A DNA stretch of 64,000 nt from Hippopus hippopus (GCA_946811185.2 OX328109.1:36998129-37062128), one strand, 5' to 3'. Counted from the stretch's first letter, positions 40,290 through 52,730 are shown. Made by a program: numbers and translations. The notes: generated by a model from the sequence alone, not told the origin.

Positions 40290-41036
40290 GCAGCATTATG
40301 ACATCACACATGTTCATCAGATGACACAAAATTTGAGTCATACTTTGGAAAAATGGAGTTTAATGCATCTCCTAGATGCATTATACAAAGCAAGCCATCG
40401 AATGATATTGGATCTATAAAATCCATTTTGCCTAATAGCTAACTAAATTTAGAGGTAGTATGGTCCTTGGATATGCAGAAAATTCACAAATAACAAAAAA
40501 TTTTGACTCATGTGAGCCTGTGCGGACTGTGCAGTCTGACACGGGTCGATACTTTTTGCAAATGTATTAAACTCCCCTTTTCACAGAGCATGGTTCATTT
40601 ATTTTTGATTTAGTTCCCTCTCGTAAAAAGTTTTGATGTTTAGACTAGGTTTTTTTTTGTGGAGTTTTATTGCTGAAGAAAAGAAAATCTATCTTCTTAT
40701 CTACTTTTAACTCATTAAAACTGAAATGAGACTGCTTGTAGAATTCTTCAAAATAGTAAAATAGACTTGAATTCAGAAATCAACCAGTATCGTCAGGATT
40801 TTGTGATGGAGTAATTGCATTTAGAATTTTTCAGACTAGTAACATAGACTTGAATTTCTATGATCAACTGGTTTTGTTGTGATATATAGATATATATTCT
40901 TACTATTCTTGCTAGAAACAAAGAACTAAAAAAGTATTAGAGTAATGATGCTTACAATACTGAGTGCCAAATAAGCACTAAGATGCTGTCAGTCAGCAAG
41001 AAAGGCCCAGGTATTGGTGTCAAGATTTTTTCTTCT
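40290..41036 (+). other. Probable CUX 3' UTR start
   Basis: The sequence follows the TAG stop directly and has no open frame of note. A family D foldback element begins only 45 bp after the stop and a family A element begins 748 bp after it. Several AATAAA hexamers lie further on (for example 42727, 43842 and 45487), but none can be called the poly(A) signal from sequence alone. The end of transcription is unknown. Confidence 0.5.
40334..40597. mobile_element. Family D foldback MITE in the 3' UTR region
   Basis: Left part decayed (GAGTCATACTTTGG, GTTTAATGCATC). The right part ends CCCCTTTTCACAGAGCATGG; the core has GTGAGCCTGTGC..GCAGTCTGACACGG. It starts 45 bp after the CUX stop codon. Confidence 0.75.
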
Positions 41037-41260
41037 TTAGCCCTTTACCAAACAACAAAATGTTAGACTTGGCTAAATTAAAAGCATTTGCAGGTGACTA
41101 ATGTGGCTCAAATAAAGGAACTTGTCTCTGAAAGAGTAGAATAGATTGTGGGAAAAGGAGAAAATGCTGGTTACCAGCATTTTCTCCTTTTTCTCATAAT
41201 GTTTTCAAAAGCTTTACTCACCAGGGTTCTTAAAACACTGTAGGGTTTGGTAAATAGTAT
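41037..41260 (-). mobile_element. Family A hairpin MITE
   Basis: TTAGCCCTTTACCAAACAAC to GGGTTTGGTAAATAGTA; full palindrome with centre GGTTACC. Confidence 0.88.
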
Positions 41261-41261
41261 A

Positions 41262-41340
41262 GATCAGTGTAGATCAGATTTAGGACTGTTAATTCTGTGC
41301 AGTCTCTTCTTGATCTGTGCTGTTGGCAAATGCCAGTGGA
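41262..41340. repeat. Family F core fragment
   Basis: CAGTGTAGATCAGATTTAGG / GCAGTCTCTTCTTGATCTGT. Confidence 0.5.
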
Positions 41341-41344
41341 AGCT

Positions 41345-42615
41345 TAATTTGGCATTCTAGAAGGTAAATCAGAACTTTTATTGTCTTTAGCTAGTTTATC
41401 GAGGTTGTTGGTCGGTGGAGAAGAGGTTGAATACTTCTACAGAAATTTTACCTGAAACTTGAAAAGTTTTTTGTTTGACTTTTTCACAATGTGTTCAACT
41501 AAGAGGCTCAGCAAATATAGTACTTTTGTTGTTGTATATTCTTACAGAGTTTTGTTAAGTATACCAGAGATTTATATGCATTTGTTGACTTCAATCTTAC
41601 TGTGTGCAAAACACACTGCAGTTTTAAAACAACAGTTCCCCCCCCCCCTTTTTTTTTCACTTTTTTTTATGTGTTCATTATTTTTTTGTATTTGTTTATT
41701 GATCATTATATTCAAGTCAGTTGATGTGTTCATAAAGAAAATGTGTAATAGACATTTTACATGAACTCTAATGCATAGAAGTGTGAAGGGAACTGTGCAG
41801 GCAGTAATGTGCTTTAATGTTGTGAATTTTTTTGTGTGATGCAACTGAACTTCTGAAGGTAATGTACTCTGTTCAGAGACAAGTGAAAAACTACATACAT
41901 CTACTGTGTGTATGTGTGATGAACTTGGTAAAAGACCTGAGACACAATTTCTTTTTTTGTTAATCACATACAGAGCATCTACAACGGAGGAATATCTTGG
42001 TAAAGTGCTTTAACTGAATTATTATGTGCTACAAACTACAAAGTGAAACTTTTTTCACAGAGACTAAGATGGAGATAGGTGTGAAGCAGCTACAAGATAC
42101 AGTTCAGGTTTATTTTATCGACTCACTTGAACAATGAACCAACACCTCAAAGAAAGTACTTGTGCTTTCATTTGGCCCTGTCTTTTTGTGTATTATATAA
42201 CAGACAAGTGATGGACATGTTGAATTGTGACAAACCTTGGTATTAATCATCACTAAATGTTGAGCTACAAAGATTGCCACTTCCAGACTACGGTCAAGGA
42301 AGTGTTACTTTATACTACGATTTGAAGTCTAAGACTACAGAAGGTGACATGATGTTTTTCTCTTTGTTACTATTTGCTTCAATTCTATAGTGTAAATGCA
42401 GTTTATAATTAATTATATTTCAAGATGTGTACATTAGAAGGGTAACTAAGGACCTATTTTTATACAGACTTATTTTTACATTTTATAAATAATGTCAATC
42501 ATTTTCATCCAATTATTCAAACTGCCAAAGTTAAACTTTTTCCTCACTGTGTTTCATTCATCATTGACTCTATTCCAGCTTTAAGATATTTTAGTATAGG
42601 CATAGTTGCCCAATG
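41345..42615. other. No gene recognised
   Basis: AT-rich. A C run and T runs lie at 41638-41670. Short frames on both strands are low-complexity. It may be part of the CUX 3' UTR. Confidence 0.4.
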
Positions 42616-42760
42616 GCTTTTTTTCACCAGTCATTCTAGTTTGTTCTTATTCAAATTCCAAGACCAGCTGTCTGATTGACCAAAGACAATGTGTCAGCCA
42701 ATGAGATGGCTGGTAATTGAATTAGCAATAAATTTAGAATGGCTTGTGAATACTGGCTCT
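42616..42760. mobile_element. Family B-type foldback
   Basis: TTTCACCAGTCATTCTA at the left and TAGAATGGCTTGTGAATA at the right. The inner pair CTGTCTGATTGACCAAAGAC / GTGTCAGCCAATGAGATGGC is like that at 30.2 kb. Confidence 0.6.
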
Positions 42761-43362
42761 ATATGTTGTATAGGTGTATTGTGTCCCAGAGAGGTGTTGG
42801 TTCCATACTATCACAGTTCATATAAATCATAAGGTATGTTTACTGGGTGAAAGTAAGCATCTTCAACTCCTCCAGTGCTTAGTGTAACAGTTCTTTTACA
42901 GATAATATGACACAATTCTAGAACCTTCATTTTAGAGGAATTAAGGAGGTAACTTAACAATATTCTTTACCACGACAAACTTGTCTGTGTTCAAATTCTC
43001 ACAGTTATTTGCTAGTAGTCAGGTGCCATACTTTGGCATTTCCTCTTCAAATTTTCATGTTAATTCCACATGTGGCATTTTATCGGCTACTCAGAAGAAT
43101 AAGAATTATATTTTTTGTTAAAATCACACATTCAGCTTGTAAAATACTTCTTTGCATGGAGACTCATTTAATACATCTTGAATCTATTTTTTAATTGAAA
43201 TGACCAGATTTCACAATGTGCAATCTTAATATCTACACTGTTTTGTATTTTGGTCTACATTCATGTCAAAACTGCTAACATTTTGCATTATATTGGCCTG
43301 TTGTGCTGTTTGAAAATGTTCTTCTCATTTATTCAGTACTTTAGAATTAAAGAATTGAAGTA

Positions 43363-44333
43363 CAGTCAAACTTCGGAAGCTCGAACACCCCTGGGACTAG
43401 GTTATTTGTTCGAATTAGCGGTAGTTCGACGTATCCATATTTCAAGTATGAAGTGGTCAGTGAACGAGTTGCACGTATTCTTACTGCATCTATATAACTT
43501 TTGTATTTGGAAATATCACACAGAACACACCACATAACTTTGTCATTTTACAGAAATCGGCCGTTTAATTGGTGAAAATACCTTGTTTTCGGCCGAAATC
43601 GATGCGCTCTATCAATGCTTTTTTTTTAGAGAGTATCCATTTCGACCGATAATATGCTATTTTCACCAGTTAAACAGCCAATTCCAGAGGTCATTTTCTT
43701 TGCACATAAAAGTCATTTTATCAGAACAGAAAGGACATTTGCATATACATGTATTGTCGAGCGCGAAACATTACCCTGTTTATGTTCTAATTATAACTTC
43801 TATCAACGCTAAATGTGCGGATTAAGATCACAGTTGCGGTTAATAAACCTAATGTGTTAATAAGCAATACTCTTCATGCAACCATAGCGTTACAAAGATG
43901 GCTTGACCACTAATTCTGGTAAACAACCTCGAAAAACAAAAAATTAAAAACAAAGCGATTATTCTATCACGGCGAGACAGTTTGTAATTGACACATTGAG
44001 CAAGTGTGTGTATATTTTACAGTAAGTGTTAAAAATATGCACCTTATCCAATATTTGACAGACGATTACCGGCGTATCCAATTAACAATGTAGGTGTGAA
44101 ACCCAACGTCTAATTGTTGACTAACCCTTTGTTCGACTTCAGAGAGGTAAAATACACATGAAAATGAATGACGGGACCGTGACATGTGTTCGAAAGTTCC
44201 AATTAGGGGTTGTGCGAGCTTTCCGAGGTAGAACAATATGAATTATATAGAGATTTTGCCGGGACCGATATCGTTGTTCGAGCTTTTTTTGGTATTCGAA
44301 ATTACCCATATTCGAGCCACCGAAGTTTGACCG
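43363..44333. mobile_element. Element O: Tigger/pogo-like non-autonomous element
   Basis: Terminal inverted repeats CAGTCAAACTTCGGAAGCTC and the complement of CACCGAAGTTTGACCG lie inside a TA duplication (43361-43362, 44334-44335). The length is 971 bp. GTTCGA/TCGAAC motifs recur near both ends, as in Tigger-type elements (known TIR form CAGTYRAACCTCG). No transposase frame remains. Confidence 0.75.
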
Positions 44334-44421
44334 TACCATACAAATGAGCAGTGTTCTTCAGAGCTTCAAACAGAGGGAGTGATTTTGATTTCAAAATTGA
44401 AAATATTGATTATTCTCCACA

Positions 44422-44496
44422 AAACCCTATGTTGTGGGTACTCATTAGAATCGTCTCATCCAGACAGTTCTAATGAGTACCCACAACATAGGGTTT
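44422..44496. repeat. Perfect 29-bp-arm hairpin
   Basis: The arms at 44422-44450 and 44468-44496 (AAACCCTATGTTGTGGGTAC and its exact inverse) are perfectly complementary over 29 bp around a 17-nt loop. It belongs to no other family here. Confidence 0.85.
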
Positions 44497-44545
44497 CGAA
44501 GAGAAATAATAGATTTATAATACCATCATTCCCCCTTAATATCTG

Positions 44546-44797
44546 GAGCTCTGGCTCTTGGAAATGGGGGTTTAGTGCATCTTCGTAATGCATTATACCA
44601 AGGTAGTTGTGGCATGATATGGATCCATTTTTTCTATTACTGACAAAACCATGAGGTAGAGTTTTCCTTTGACATGGAGAAACTTTATCAAAAGGAAAAA
44701 GTATTGACCCAGGTCAGCCTTTGTGGACTGCAGAGGCTGACCTGGTTCTATCCTTTTTGCAGATGCATTCAAATACCTTGTCACAGAGCTTGGCTCA
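44546..44797. mobile_element. Family D foldback MITE
   Basis: GAGCTCTGGCTCTTGGAAAT to TCACAGAGCTTGGCTC, with inner GACCCAGGTCAGCC/GGCTGACCTGG. Confidence 0.75.
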
Positions 44798-44799
44798 TT

Positions 44800-46095
44800 G
44801 TTTTTTTCATACAGTATTTGATTCCACAAGCATCAGAAATGTCTGTTAAATTTCACAGATTCCTTTTTCATGTTGGGTTTATGTTTTTCAGAATCATTCT
44901 TCTGTTATAATTGTTGAACACATTTGAATTCTTTAGAGTCATTAAATAAGCAGTACTTCATGTTTGTGTGATAGTCTAAACTACAAACTTCAAAGTTTTA
45001 AGCAGACAAATGGTTACATTTTATTGGAAAAAAAAATGTCGTACCTACAATACTTACTTGTGATCTTATTCTTACTACAGTGTTTCTCATATTCAGCCAC
45101 ATATGGCTTATGTACAACTTATGACCTTGGAAGAAAAGGTTGTATACAGAGATTGCTTTCAATCCATAGAGTACAAATACATCAGACAGATATTTTCTTT
45201 CCAGAAATGAGACCTAAATGATTGTAAATTCAAGGTTGCTCTTGTCCATAATGTCTCACCAATTCAGTGCAGATGAAAGATCTCATCTGTCTGCTCTCAA
45301 TCTACACTTACTGTCAAGGCAATTAACATTGTGAAAGATGTTCTAAGGGTTAACATATTACCATACAGGCTATTCAAACCACAAAAATTGAAACAAATTG
45401 TGCAAACTATTGAATGGGAAATATACTGGGTTGTCAATTGCCTAAGCTGTCCTTTGAAGTGATGTAAAAAGACCTATTTATGAGGAAATAAATTCATGAG
45501 TATTTTGACATTTAACCCAACACCCTCTGAAACAAATTTTCCAGAAGTAACTTGGAAAATATCAATTTGATAATAGTGATAGAAGACATGAGCCTTTTGT
45601 TTTAATTGTCTTTCTGTCATTTTACACTATTTTGTTGATTCATCTTTTGAAAACCAAACATATTTACATACAGAAATCTACAATAATTTGAAAAACAAAC
45701 ATATATGAAGTAAGATAATCTACAAATATGTAGGACAAGTAAATATTCCTTATCTCAGGTGAGCCTACCAAGGCTGTTTGGACTCTCTTGTATATTTCCT
45801 GTTTCAGGGTATGTCTAAAACCTGGCCTGTATGGTAAATTGCTTCTCATGAGTTATTCTTTTGTTGTGTTCTGGTACTGTCTTCATAATTCATATTTTTA
45901 AAATGATCCAGGTTACCATAAAGTGTGCGAAATTAGGACTTCCATATAAGTTGACACTCTGTGTTATTAAAGTTAACATTTAAAGTTAACATGGTGAAGT
46001 ATTATGAAAAATATGCAAATGAGTATAAATCAAAAAAATTAGTCAATGACAGTGAAGTTTTGATAGATTTAGAGGGAGATTCTTGTCAGCCAATC
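44800..46095. other. No gene recognised
   Basis: It contains a family F-like hairpin at 45245-45355 (AAAGATCTCATCTGTCTGCT, ending TTCTAAGGGTTAA) and an AATAAA at 45487. No coding sequence was seen. Confidence 0.4.
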
Positions 46096-46096
46096 T

Positions 46097-46328
46097 TTAA
46101 CTCTTTACCAAATGTCAAAATTTTAGACTGGTCCAAATTGAAAGCACTTGTAGACGACAAAATAAATACGACTTAAAAACTGAAATGTGTTTTTGAAGGG
46201 TAGGAAACATAGTGGGGAAAGGAGAAAATGCTGGTCATCAGAATTTTCTCCTTTTTCTACAATGTTTTCAAAAGTCATAAAAATCCCGGAATTGTTTAAG
46301 AGTTCGGAATTGTTTGGTAAAGTGTTAA
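46097..46328 (-). mobile_element. Family A hairpin MITE
   Basis: TTAACTCTTTACCAAATGTC to TTTGGTAAAGTGTTAA with an extra short repeat (GGAATTGTTT twice) in the right arm. Confidence 0.88.
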
Positions 46329-46568
46329 CTCTACTAGATGATAATATTTTGAACTTGATCATATGGAAAGTTTTAATGGTAATGAAAGCCTTTGCAGATA
46401 ACAAATTAGATGTGGCACAAAAGATAGGATTTGTCTATGAATGGGTAAAAATTACTGTGGCAAAAAGTGATTAAAGTACAGTTTACCCGTTTTTCCCCTT
46501 GTTCACGTGATGTTTCAAGTTTTTTTCTTCAGGGTCCTAAAAACACTGGATTTTGGGGAGAAGTTTTC
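46325..46568 (-). mobile_element. Family A MITE, degraded
   Basis: Shares the TTAA with the previous copy; TTAACTCTACTAGATGAT start, TTCTTCAGGGTCCTAAAA near the right end. Confidence 0.65.
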
Positions 46569-46569
46569 T

Positions 46570-47330
46570 TCTTAACTTGCTTAGTCAATTGGAGTTTATG
46601 TTTTAAAGAGTTTGAGTCTAAGATCAGAATGTAGGCTGGTCTATACCTATTTTGTTTAACATTTTGAGAGAAATGCAGTTCAAGCCAGTTTTTAATTTTC
46701 ATTCTGTTGATCTTGTTTTGCTACAAATTACATCAGTAATTTAATGGATACAAATGAACTGGTTCCCTGATAGGGTACAAAATATGGTGTTAAAAATATG
46801 GCCGCTTTTCTGAGAATATTTTCAAAGAAGTTCCTATCTCAGTGGTGTAAACATAGGGTTGTTCAGCAAAACAGTGTGAAAGCCAAGAAGTCCTTAAAAG
46901 TTACCCTAAGTATAAATATGTACATGTGCATTGTTTTTTCTTTCTCGGATATATTTTAGTCTTTATAACTGGCCATTGTACTATTTGCTTTGTGCAATAC
47001 TGTAGTGTTGAGGTTGTAGATACTGTTAGATAATTTTTCATAAATAATGAAAAAATATAGCCCTTTTTTAACCAAAGATAATTATTAAATTTAAGTGTTC
47101 ACAGTTTTATTGCGATTATTAATCATGGTTTTTTGTTGAAGGAATTTTTTCATCATGATTTTGTAGGTACTTTGGTCACGAACTGATGTGTAATCTATCT
47201 GCCTTGAGGTTGTCATATTTATCTGTTATTATTTATGTGAGAAAACTGAAAAAACATGATGGCAAAATTCTGTAGAGATTTGTTCCAATATAAGACACAA
47301 AATAGGAATGTTTTTACACAAATTTATATG
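46570..47330. other. No gene recognised
   Basis: AT-rich sequence without repeats that I could assign. Confidence 0.35.
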
Positions 47331-47334
47331 AGCC

Positions 47335-47550
47335 ATGAAATCCCAAGTTTTAAGGACCCTTGGGGAGACACCTTTAGAAAACTTTATGGGAAAAGGAGAA
47401 AATGCTGGTAACTGACATTTCCTTCTTTCCCAGATACGTTTTCTGCCATTTTAGAGAGCAATGCTATCATTTTAACCACATTTAATTGGTCTTCCACAAG
47501 CACTTTGAATCGGCCAAGTTCAAAATTTTGTCATTTGATAAAGAGTTTAA
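47335..47550 (+). mobile_element. Family A MITE, left end decayed
   Basis: CCCAAGTTTTAAGGACCCTT to TTTGATAAAGAGTTTAA; palindrome recognisable (GCTGGTAACTGAC). Confidence 0.8.
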
Positions 47551-47935
47551 AGGTATCAAGTTTTACTTAGATTACCATCTCTTGCTACATTTAAACTCAT
47601 CTTACTTTCTCTGATGAGACCAGGGGTTATATGTAGCACCATAATATTGTTCTTTTGCTTAAATCCAAGTACCACTGAAATGGTGTTAAGTACCCAGTCA
47701 AAAACAATAAAGTAAGCCAACTAAAAGGATGGCAGAATTGCATTATTTATAAGTTTAAGTCACATGAAAACTTAGTTTTAATTGTTTTTGTTTTGCTTTG
47801 TTTGAGGGAAAAGTGCAAATTATACAGTTGTGTTCTTCACTGGTTAAAGCAGCCTCAGTTGTAGATTTTACAATGGCTTCACAGAACAGTGTTTAGGCTC
47901 TTACAGTTTTTTCAGATTTGTTGACTCTGGTCACA

Positions 47936-48115
47936 GATTTGCTGCAGACAAATTTGAAAACATCCTTGTAGAGTATGAAATAATCACCATCTATGACACC
48001 ATGTTTACATGAATAAATGTGACAATATTCAAGGAGAAATTTGCTCACAATTAGCAATTTCTCTTTTTTGCAAGAGTGCTTCAAAGTGGTCAGCTGTAAG
48101 ATGATAAAAGATGTC
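47936..48115. repeat. Family C hairpin
   Basis: GCTGCAGACAAATTTGAAAA, GAGAAATTTGCTCAC / TTAGCAATTTCTC and GGTCAGCTGTAAGATGATAA; a close relative is at 53996. Confidence 0.55.
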
Positions 48116-48142
48116 TGCAGGAGGTACCGGTAATGTGTTTTA

Positions 48143-48210
48143 TTTCTTACCTTACAATAAAATTTTGGACTAATCCAAATTCACCGCATTTGCAGATATA
48201 TCTATCTATT
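48143..48210 (-). mobile_element. Family A left-end fragment
   Basis: AATAAAATTTTGGACTAATC and GCATTTGCAGATATATC, cut off just before element P. Confidence 0.45.
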
Positions 48211-48218
48211 CATTTTAC

Positions 48219-49336
48219 AGGGTTGCATCTAGAGTGCGGGATTGGGTGATTTCTACATCAAAAGTTAAAACCTCACAAAAACGAAATTTGTTTGCACACA
48301 AAATCCCACTCCGAAACAAAAAAAGCCTGCTGAAAATGTATGACTATGCACACCATAATCGCTAAAAAAGACTTCAAGGGAATAAGATAAAAATGTAACA
48401 CATCTTGCATGGGTCACCGTAATAATCATTTGAAACTGTTAGATTGCAGACTGTCAGGTTATTTTGATCACATCAATAGACACTTGTCACCTGTTTTATG
48501 TAGACAAATAGCCTCACTGCAGGGCTCCTGCTGTCAATTGCCACATGCACAGAATGGGACAATTTCGTAAAAATGTCTCCAAAAATGAAGCACTGGCGAA
48601 TCTACTGGTGACAAGTAATGCCTATACATGAATCTTAAAAGATCCAAACTCCAACATCAACAATATGTATCAAGTATGAAGGATGCATCCGTCACTGTTT
48701 ATCACAGCTTAATAACAGCTTTAATTAGTGGCATTCACTTATGAAAACCCTGAAAATGATGTTTAACTGCTTATCTTGTGTAAAATAACAGGTTTTGAAC
48801 TGACCTGCTACCCTTATTGACAAATTCATACCATATCATGCAGAAATACTTACCAATAAGTGCATTGACTTGAAAAATAGATAGCTGCAAAAAATGCGAA
48901 AACCCATGACACAACAAAATATCAATTTGACATTGTCTGATCAGAGGCACTCAGCTTTGAAATGAATTTAGGTAGTAAGTTTACTTAAGTATCTGTATGA
49001 AACAATAAGTGGAAGGTAAAATGTCTGCCTAATATTGTACCAACTACGATGAATTTATGAAAAGAAAATATTGAACAACGTTAGATGGGGTGGGTATTGA
49101 TCTTCCTGTCTTACAATGATAGCACTGTAACAAGTGTTGAAGAAGAAGGTATGGAACTTTCATATTAAAAAAAAAGTCTACAATAAAAGAACCTGTTATA
49201 TTTTTCCAGAGAGAAAAAACAAATGATATATTAACCCTTTACCACACATGAAATTTAAACCCCCCCCTTTTTACACTTTTTTCTGAAGCCGATGGGGGAT
49301 AGCCTCCCCATTTGAAAATTTCTAGATGCAACCCTT
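48219..49336. mobile_element. Element P: 1.1-kb element with short TIRs
   Basis: AGGGTTGCATCTAGA at the left and TCTAGATGCAACCCTT at the right are inverted. The interior is non-coding on both strands and carries an old family A end (TTAACCCTTTACCACACATG near 49231). No certain target duplication was seen. The class is unknown. Confidence 0.55.
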
Positions 49337-50285
49337 TTAATTTTGGAAAGTCTGAAAATTTGCCATTAAGTAGTGCATAAAAAATCATAAATAAAAGCTA
49401 CTTAATTGAAAATTGATGTGCAATAAGTGGTGTTTAGTTTATGGTAAAATGTCAAAAAGATGTGTTCATGAATTTGATGTCTGTTCATTTTTTTAAAACT
49501 GTTTTGTTTGACAGTGCATTTGGGTTTTCTCCCCTTTAGATAGAAAGGTAACTTGTTGAAATTATTATCTTTTACTTAGTTTGATTTTTTCAAAATAAGT
49601 TTTTTGTATAATTCAGTCAAGGCCTACAAATACATGTATCAGCTCGTGTTTAGGGATTCAGGATTGGTATAGTCACATATCTGTTGAAAAGCAAGTACTG
49701 ATAAGTAGATAGTTTAAAAAAAAATATCTTTATCACTTCATTGTCATCAGAATATGAGACTGCTGTCAAATAGGTTAGAATATTTTTATGAATAAACAAG
49801 CAAATTAAGGTTGAATTTTGTAGCTTTGTGGGCTAAAGTTTAGAATGAATAAGCAGTTTTAAATAAATTAATAGTTTTATTTCTGGCTCAATGTAAGGGG
49901 AAAACTCTGGGTTTTATCAGTTCTACAAAAATGGTGAACAAATTGTTCACGAATGCGTATTTTATGAGTTCTCATATGGGTGTCCTACAAGAGATCATTT
50001 ATCATGGGTTTTTGGTGAAAACTTAACAATTTTAGAATGAGGATTGCCCCTATTTATTTGAAACTCGGTGCAAAATCAGAAAACATAAACAGTAATTAGG
50101 ACACATTTATATGTAATACAGTTTTCTTACAGAATCATTTAACTATTTTTCAAATTTATGTTTTGACATTTTTTTTTTTTATAATGATGTTATTTTATCA
50201 TTGAAGAGGTAAAACTAATCAGAAAAGGTCCATAAGCCCAATGTGTATGCCCAATAGTCAGAGTTGTGGAATATTTCTTTATAAA
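49337..50285. other. No gene recognised
   Basis: AT-rich; nothing assigned. Confidence 0.35.
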
Positions 50286-50287
50286 GA

Positions 50288-50352
50288 TCAGTATGTCTTG
50301 TTAAAGGGTAGATCAAGATCAGATTGCTGATTATGTGAAGTCTGATTTTAAC
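50288..50352. repeat. Family F core fragment
   Basis: GTAGATCAAGATCAGATTGC / GAAGTCTGATTTTAACTA. Confidence 0.45.
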
Positions 50353-50519
50353 TATTCTTTGTTTAGTATATTTAGAGAAAATCTTGCCAAATATTTTGAG
50401 GTTTATTAGCAAGATAAAAATGTCAATGTCATTTCAGTTGTAGTAATGTATTTGGACAATAAAGTATCACTCTATCACATTCTAAAAACAATTCCAAATC
50501 TAGGTTCTTACCCATAATT

Positions 50520-50571
50520 ACAAGGCTAGCATCTGATTGGCTGAAACATTTATGTCTAAGCCAATCAAAAA
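50520..50571. repeat. Family B-type small hairpin
   Basis: TCTGATTGGCTGAAAC pairs with AGCCAATCAAAA. It directly precedes a family A half. Confidence 0.5.
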
Positions 50572-50686
50572 AGGGTAGAAAACATTGTGGGAAAAGGAAA
50601 AGAATGCTGGTTACCAGCATTTTCTTTTTTTTCCCCCACAATGTTTTCATAAGCCCTCTTCCTTGGGTTGTTTCGAAAAGGGTTAA
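50572..50686 (-). mobile_element. Family A MITE, left end missing
   Basis: GGTAGAAAACATTGTGGGAA through a full palindrome (centre GGTTACC) to CGAAAAGGGTTAA. The left outer arm is replaced by a family B-type hairpin. Confidence 0.8.
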
Positions 50687-50689
50687 ATA

Positions 50690-51470
50690 AACCAAGAGTG
50701 TTGGGTTACTTTTCCTTTCCTATTTCTATTATTGTACATGAGTTAAATCTCAAATATGGAGAGTATGTTGCATATTAAGATGGTTAGCTTTTATTGAAAA
50801 CAAGTAAAAAATCAAGATACAGACAATCAATTTTGTTTTTGTATGCAAAATATAAAATATGTTATTCATGTTACACAAACAAAATATTTCAACACATCAT
50901 GTGTGTTGTTACCTTGGTTACAGAGCTTTACATATGTACATAATGATTTTTTTCAATATATTTTTTTTTTTCTTGTTAAACATTTTTCTTTAAATACTAA
51001 TTGTGTATTTATCTCAATAAATATGAGCATACTTTTAAATGTTCATATACACTGATTTTAAAGCTTTATTCATATAGTGAAAACGCTTTAACTTGTCTCT
51101 TAATAAATATTCAGTCTTTCCACGTGAACTATTTATAGATCTCCCATAAATTTACAATTTTTATGACACATTTACTTCGGGATCATGTGTCCAAGTATTT
51201 TACATCTAGCAAGAAGATCACTTTATTATACAAACATATTAAACATTTGAACTCCGTTTGAAATGAGGCAACTATCGGAAAACTCAACATGGTCACGGAA
51301 ACAAAGTAGTGACAAAGTAGTGACAGGTTAAAGCGGTTTCATAAAATAGCTTTAACAAATGACCTCCTCAAACAACATTGCAACAGACAACAAACTTGAA
51401 ATTTCAGTTGTTTGGGTTTTGTTTTAAAAAATAACGTATGTTAGGTCTATTTGGTGCTTTAAGGGTTATA
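50690..51470. other. No gene recognised
   Basis: AT-rich. The last 15 bp (GGTGCTTTAAGGGTT) look like a family F end adjoining the next element. Confidence 0.35.
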
Positions 51471-51475
51471 CAAAT

Positions 51476-51707
51476 TTAACCCTTTACCACAAAAGCCGGA
51501 GTTTTAACGACATTGAGAAAGAAGGTCTTTGAAAACATTTTGGGAAATGGAGGGAATGCTGGTTACCAGCATTTTGTCCTGTACCAAGAATGTTTTCTGT
51601 GCTTTCAAAAACAAATTCCACAATTTGAGCCATGTTAGATTTATCGTCTGCAAATGTTTTGGATTTGGTCAAGCCTACAGGAATTTTGACATTTGGTAAA
51701 GAGTTAA
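51476..51707 (+). mobile_element. Family A hairpin MITE
   Basis: TTAACCCTTTACCACAAAAG to TTTGGTAAAGAGTTAA, 232 bp; palindrome arms have diverged (GGAGGGAATGC). Confidence 0.9.
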
Positions 51708-52444
51708 GATTTAATGTATTTAGTTGAGTGGACAATGCAGATCAAGATCAGACTGAACAAAATGAGCTGTGTCACATTGGATGTCAGCTGACCCATATTT
51801 GATGAGAACTGTCCTAAGATCTGTGTCAGGGTTGAAGATTTTGAAAAACTACAATGATGGTATTCAAGACTTAATGCTCAATGGTACATAAGCTCAAATA
51901 GTCTTTGTATCAGTTCACAAGCCATTGGTGACACCTTTCAATGAACACCTCTATTTGTTCTGAGCCATTCAAGTCTTTTTTGGTAATTCCTGAAAGATTT
52001 TTATGGTTATCACCCTAGAAATAAGCAACACAGAGAACCAATCAAACATTGCATAACATAATGCCCCTTTCTGGACATCAGATTTTTACTACTAAGGCAA
52101 CCACAGCCAAGCAATGGTACCCACGTGCCATACTCTTGTTTTATGTTTGATAACATATCTACCCAAGAAAATCTGTCATAGGGTTAAAAAAAAACTTAGG
52201 CTCATGAAATACTCTCATTTGTAGACATTTATGTTTAGTGTGCTATTATAAATTCATGTTTAAGTAGGCAAATGTCATAAATAAATCGTTCATCTTTCCT
52301 TGTTCATGTCTCCAAGATGGTAAAATTTGGTCTCTCAGTCTTTTTTTATTCTAAAATTGTTCTGTATTCACATCATTCTTAGATGCAGTTTTTGACTCAA
52401 AAAATTGTTTACTCTGAACTATGTATTGTGTGGTTTTTGGCCAT

Positions 52445-52644
52445 TTAAACTTTTACCAAGCAATCCAAGTTCTAATAATCTAGAGGTAGAGGGTGTTTGA
52501 GAACATTGTGGGAAAAAGAAAACATATGGGTAGCCAGCATTTGCTACTTTTGCCACAATGTTTACTACCATTTCAAGTACAAATCAGGTCATTTATGCCA
52601 CATTTGTCAGATGTCAGCAAACACTTTCGATTTGGACGGGTTAA
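52445..52644 (+). mobile_element. Family A hairpin MITE, right end truncated
   Basis: TTAAACTTTTACCAAGCAAT to TTTGGACGGGTTAA; the last 25 bp are missing. Confidence 0.8.
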
Positions 52645-52730
52645 AACTGAAAGGAAATGTCTCTTTAAAGAATAGAACCCTGAATGAATTATAGGGACAT
52701 TATCAAGAAAACAAAAACTTAGTATTACAT

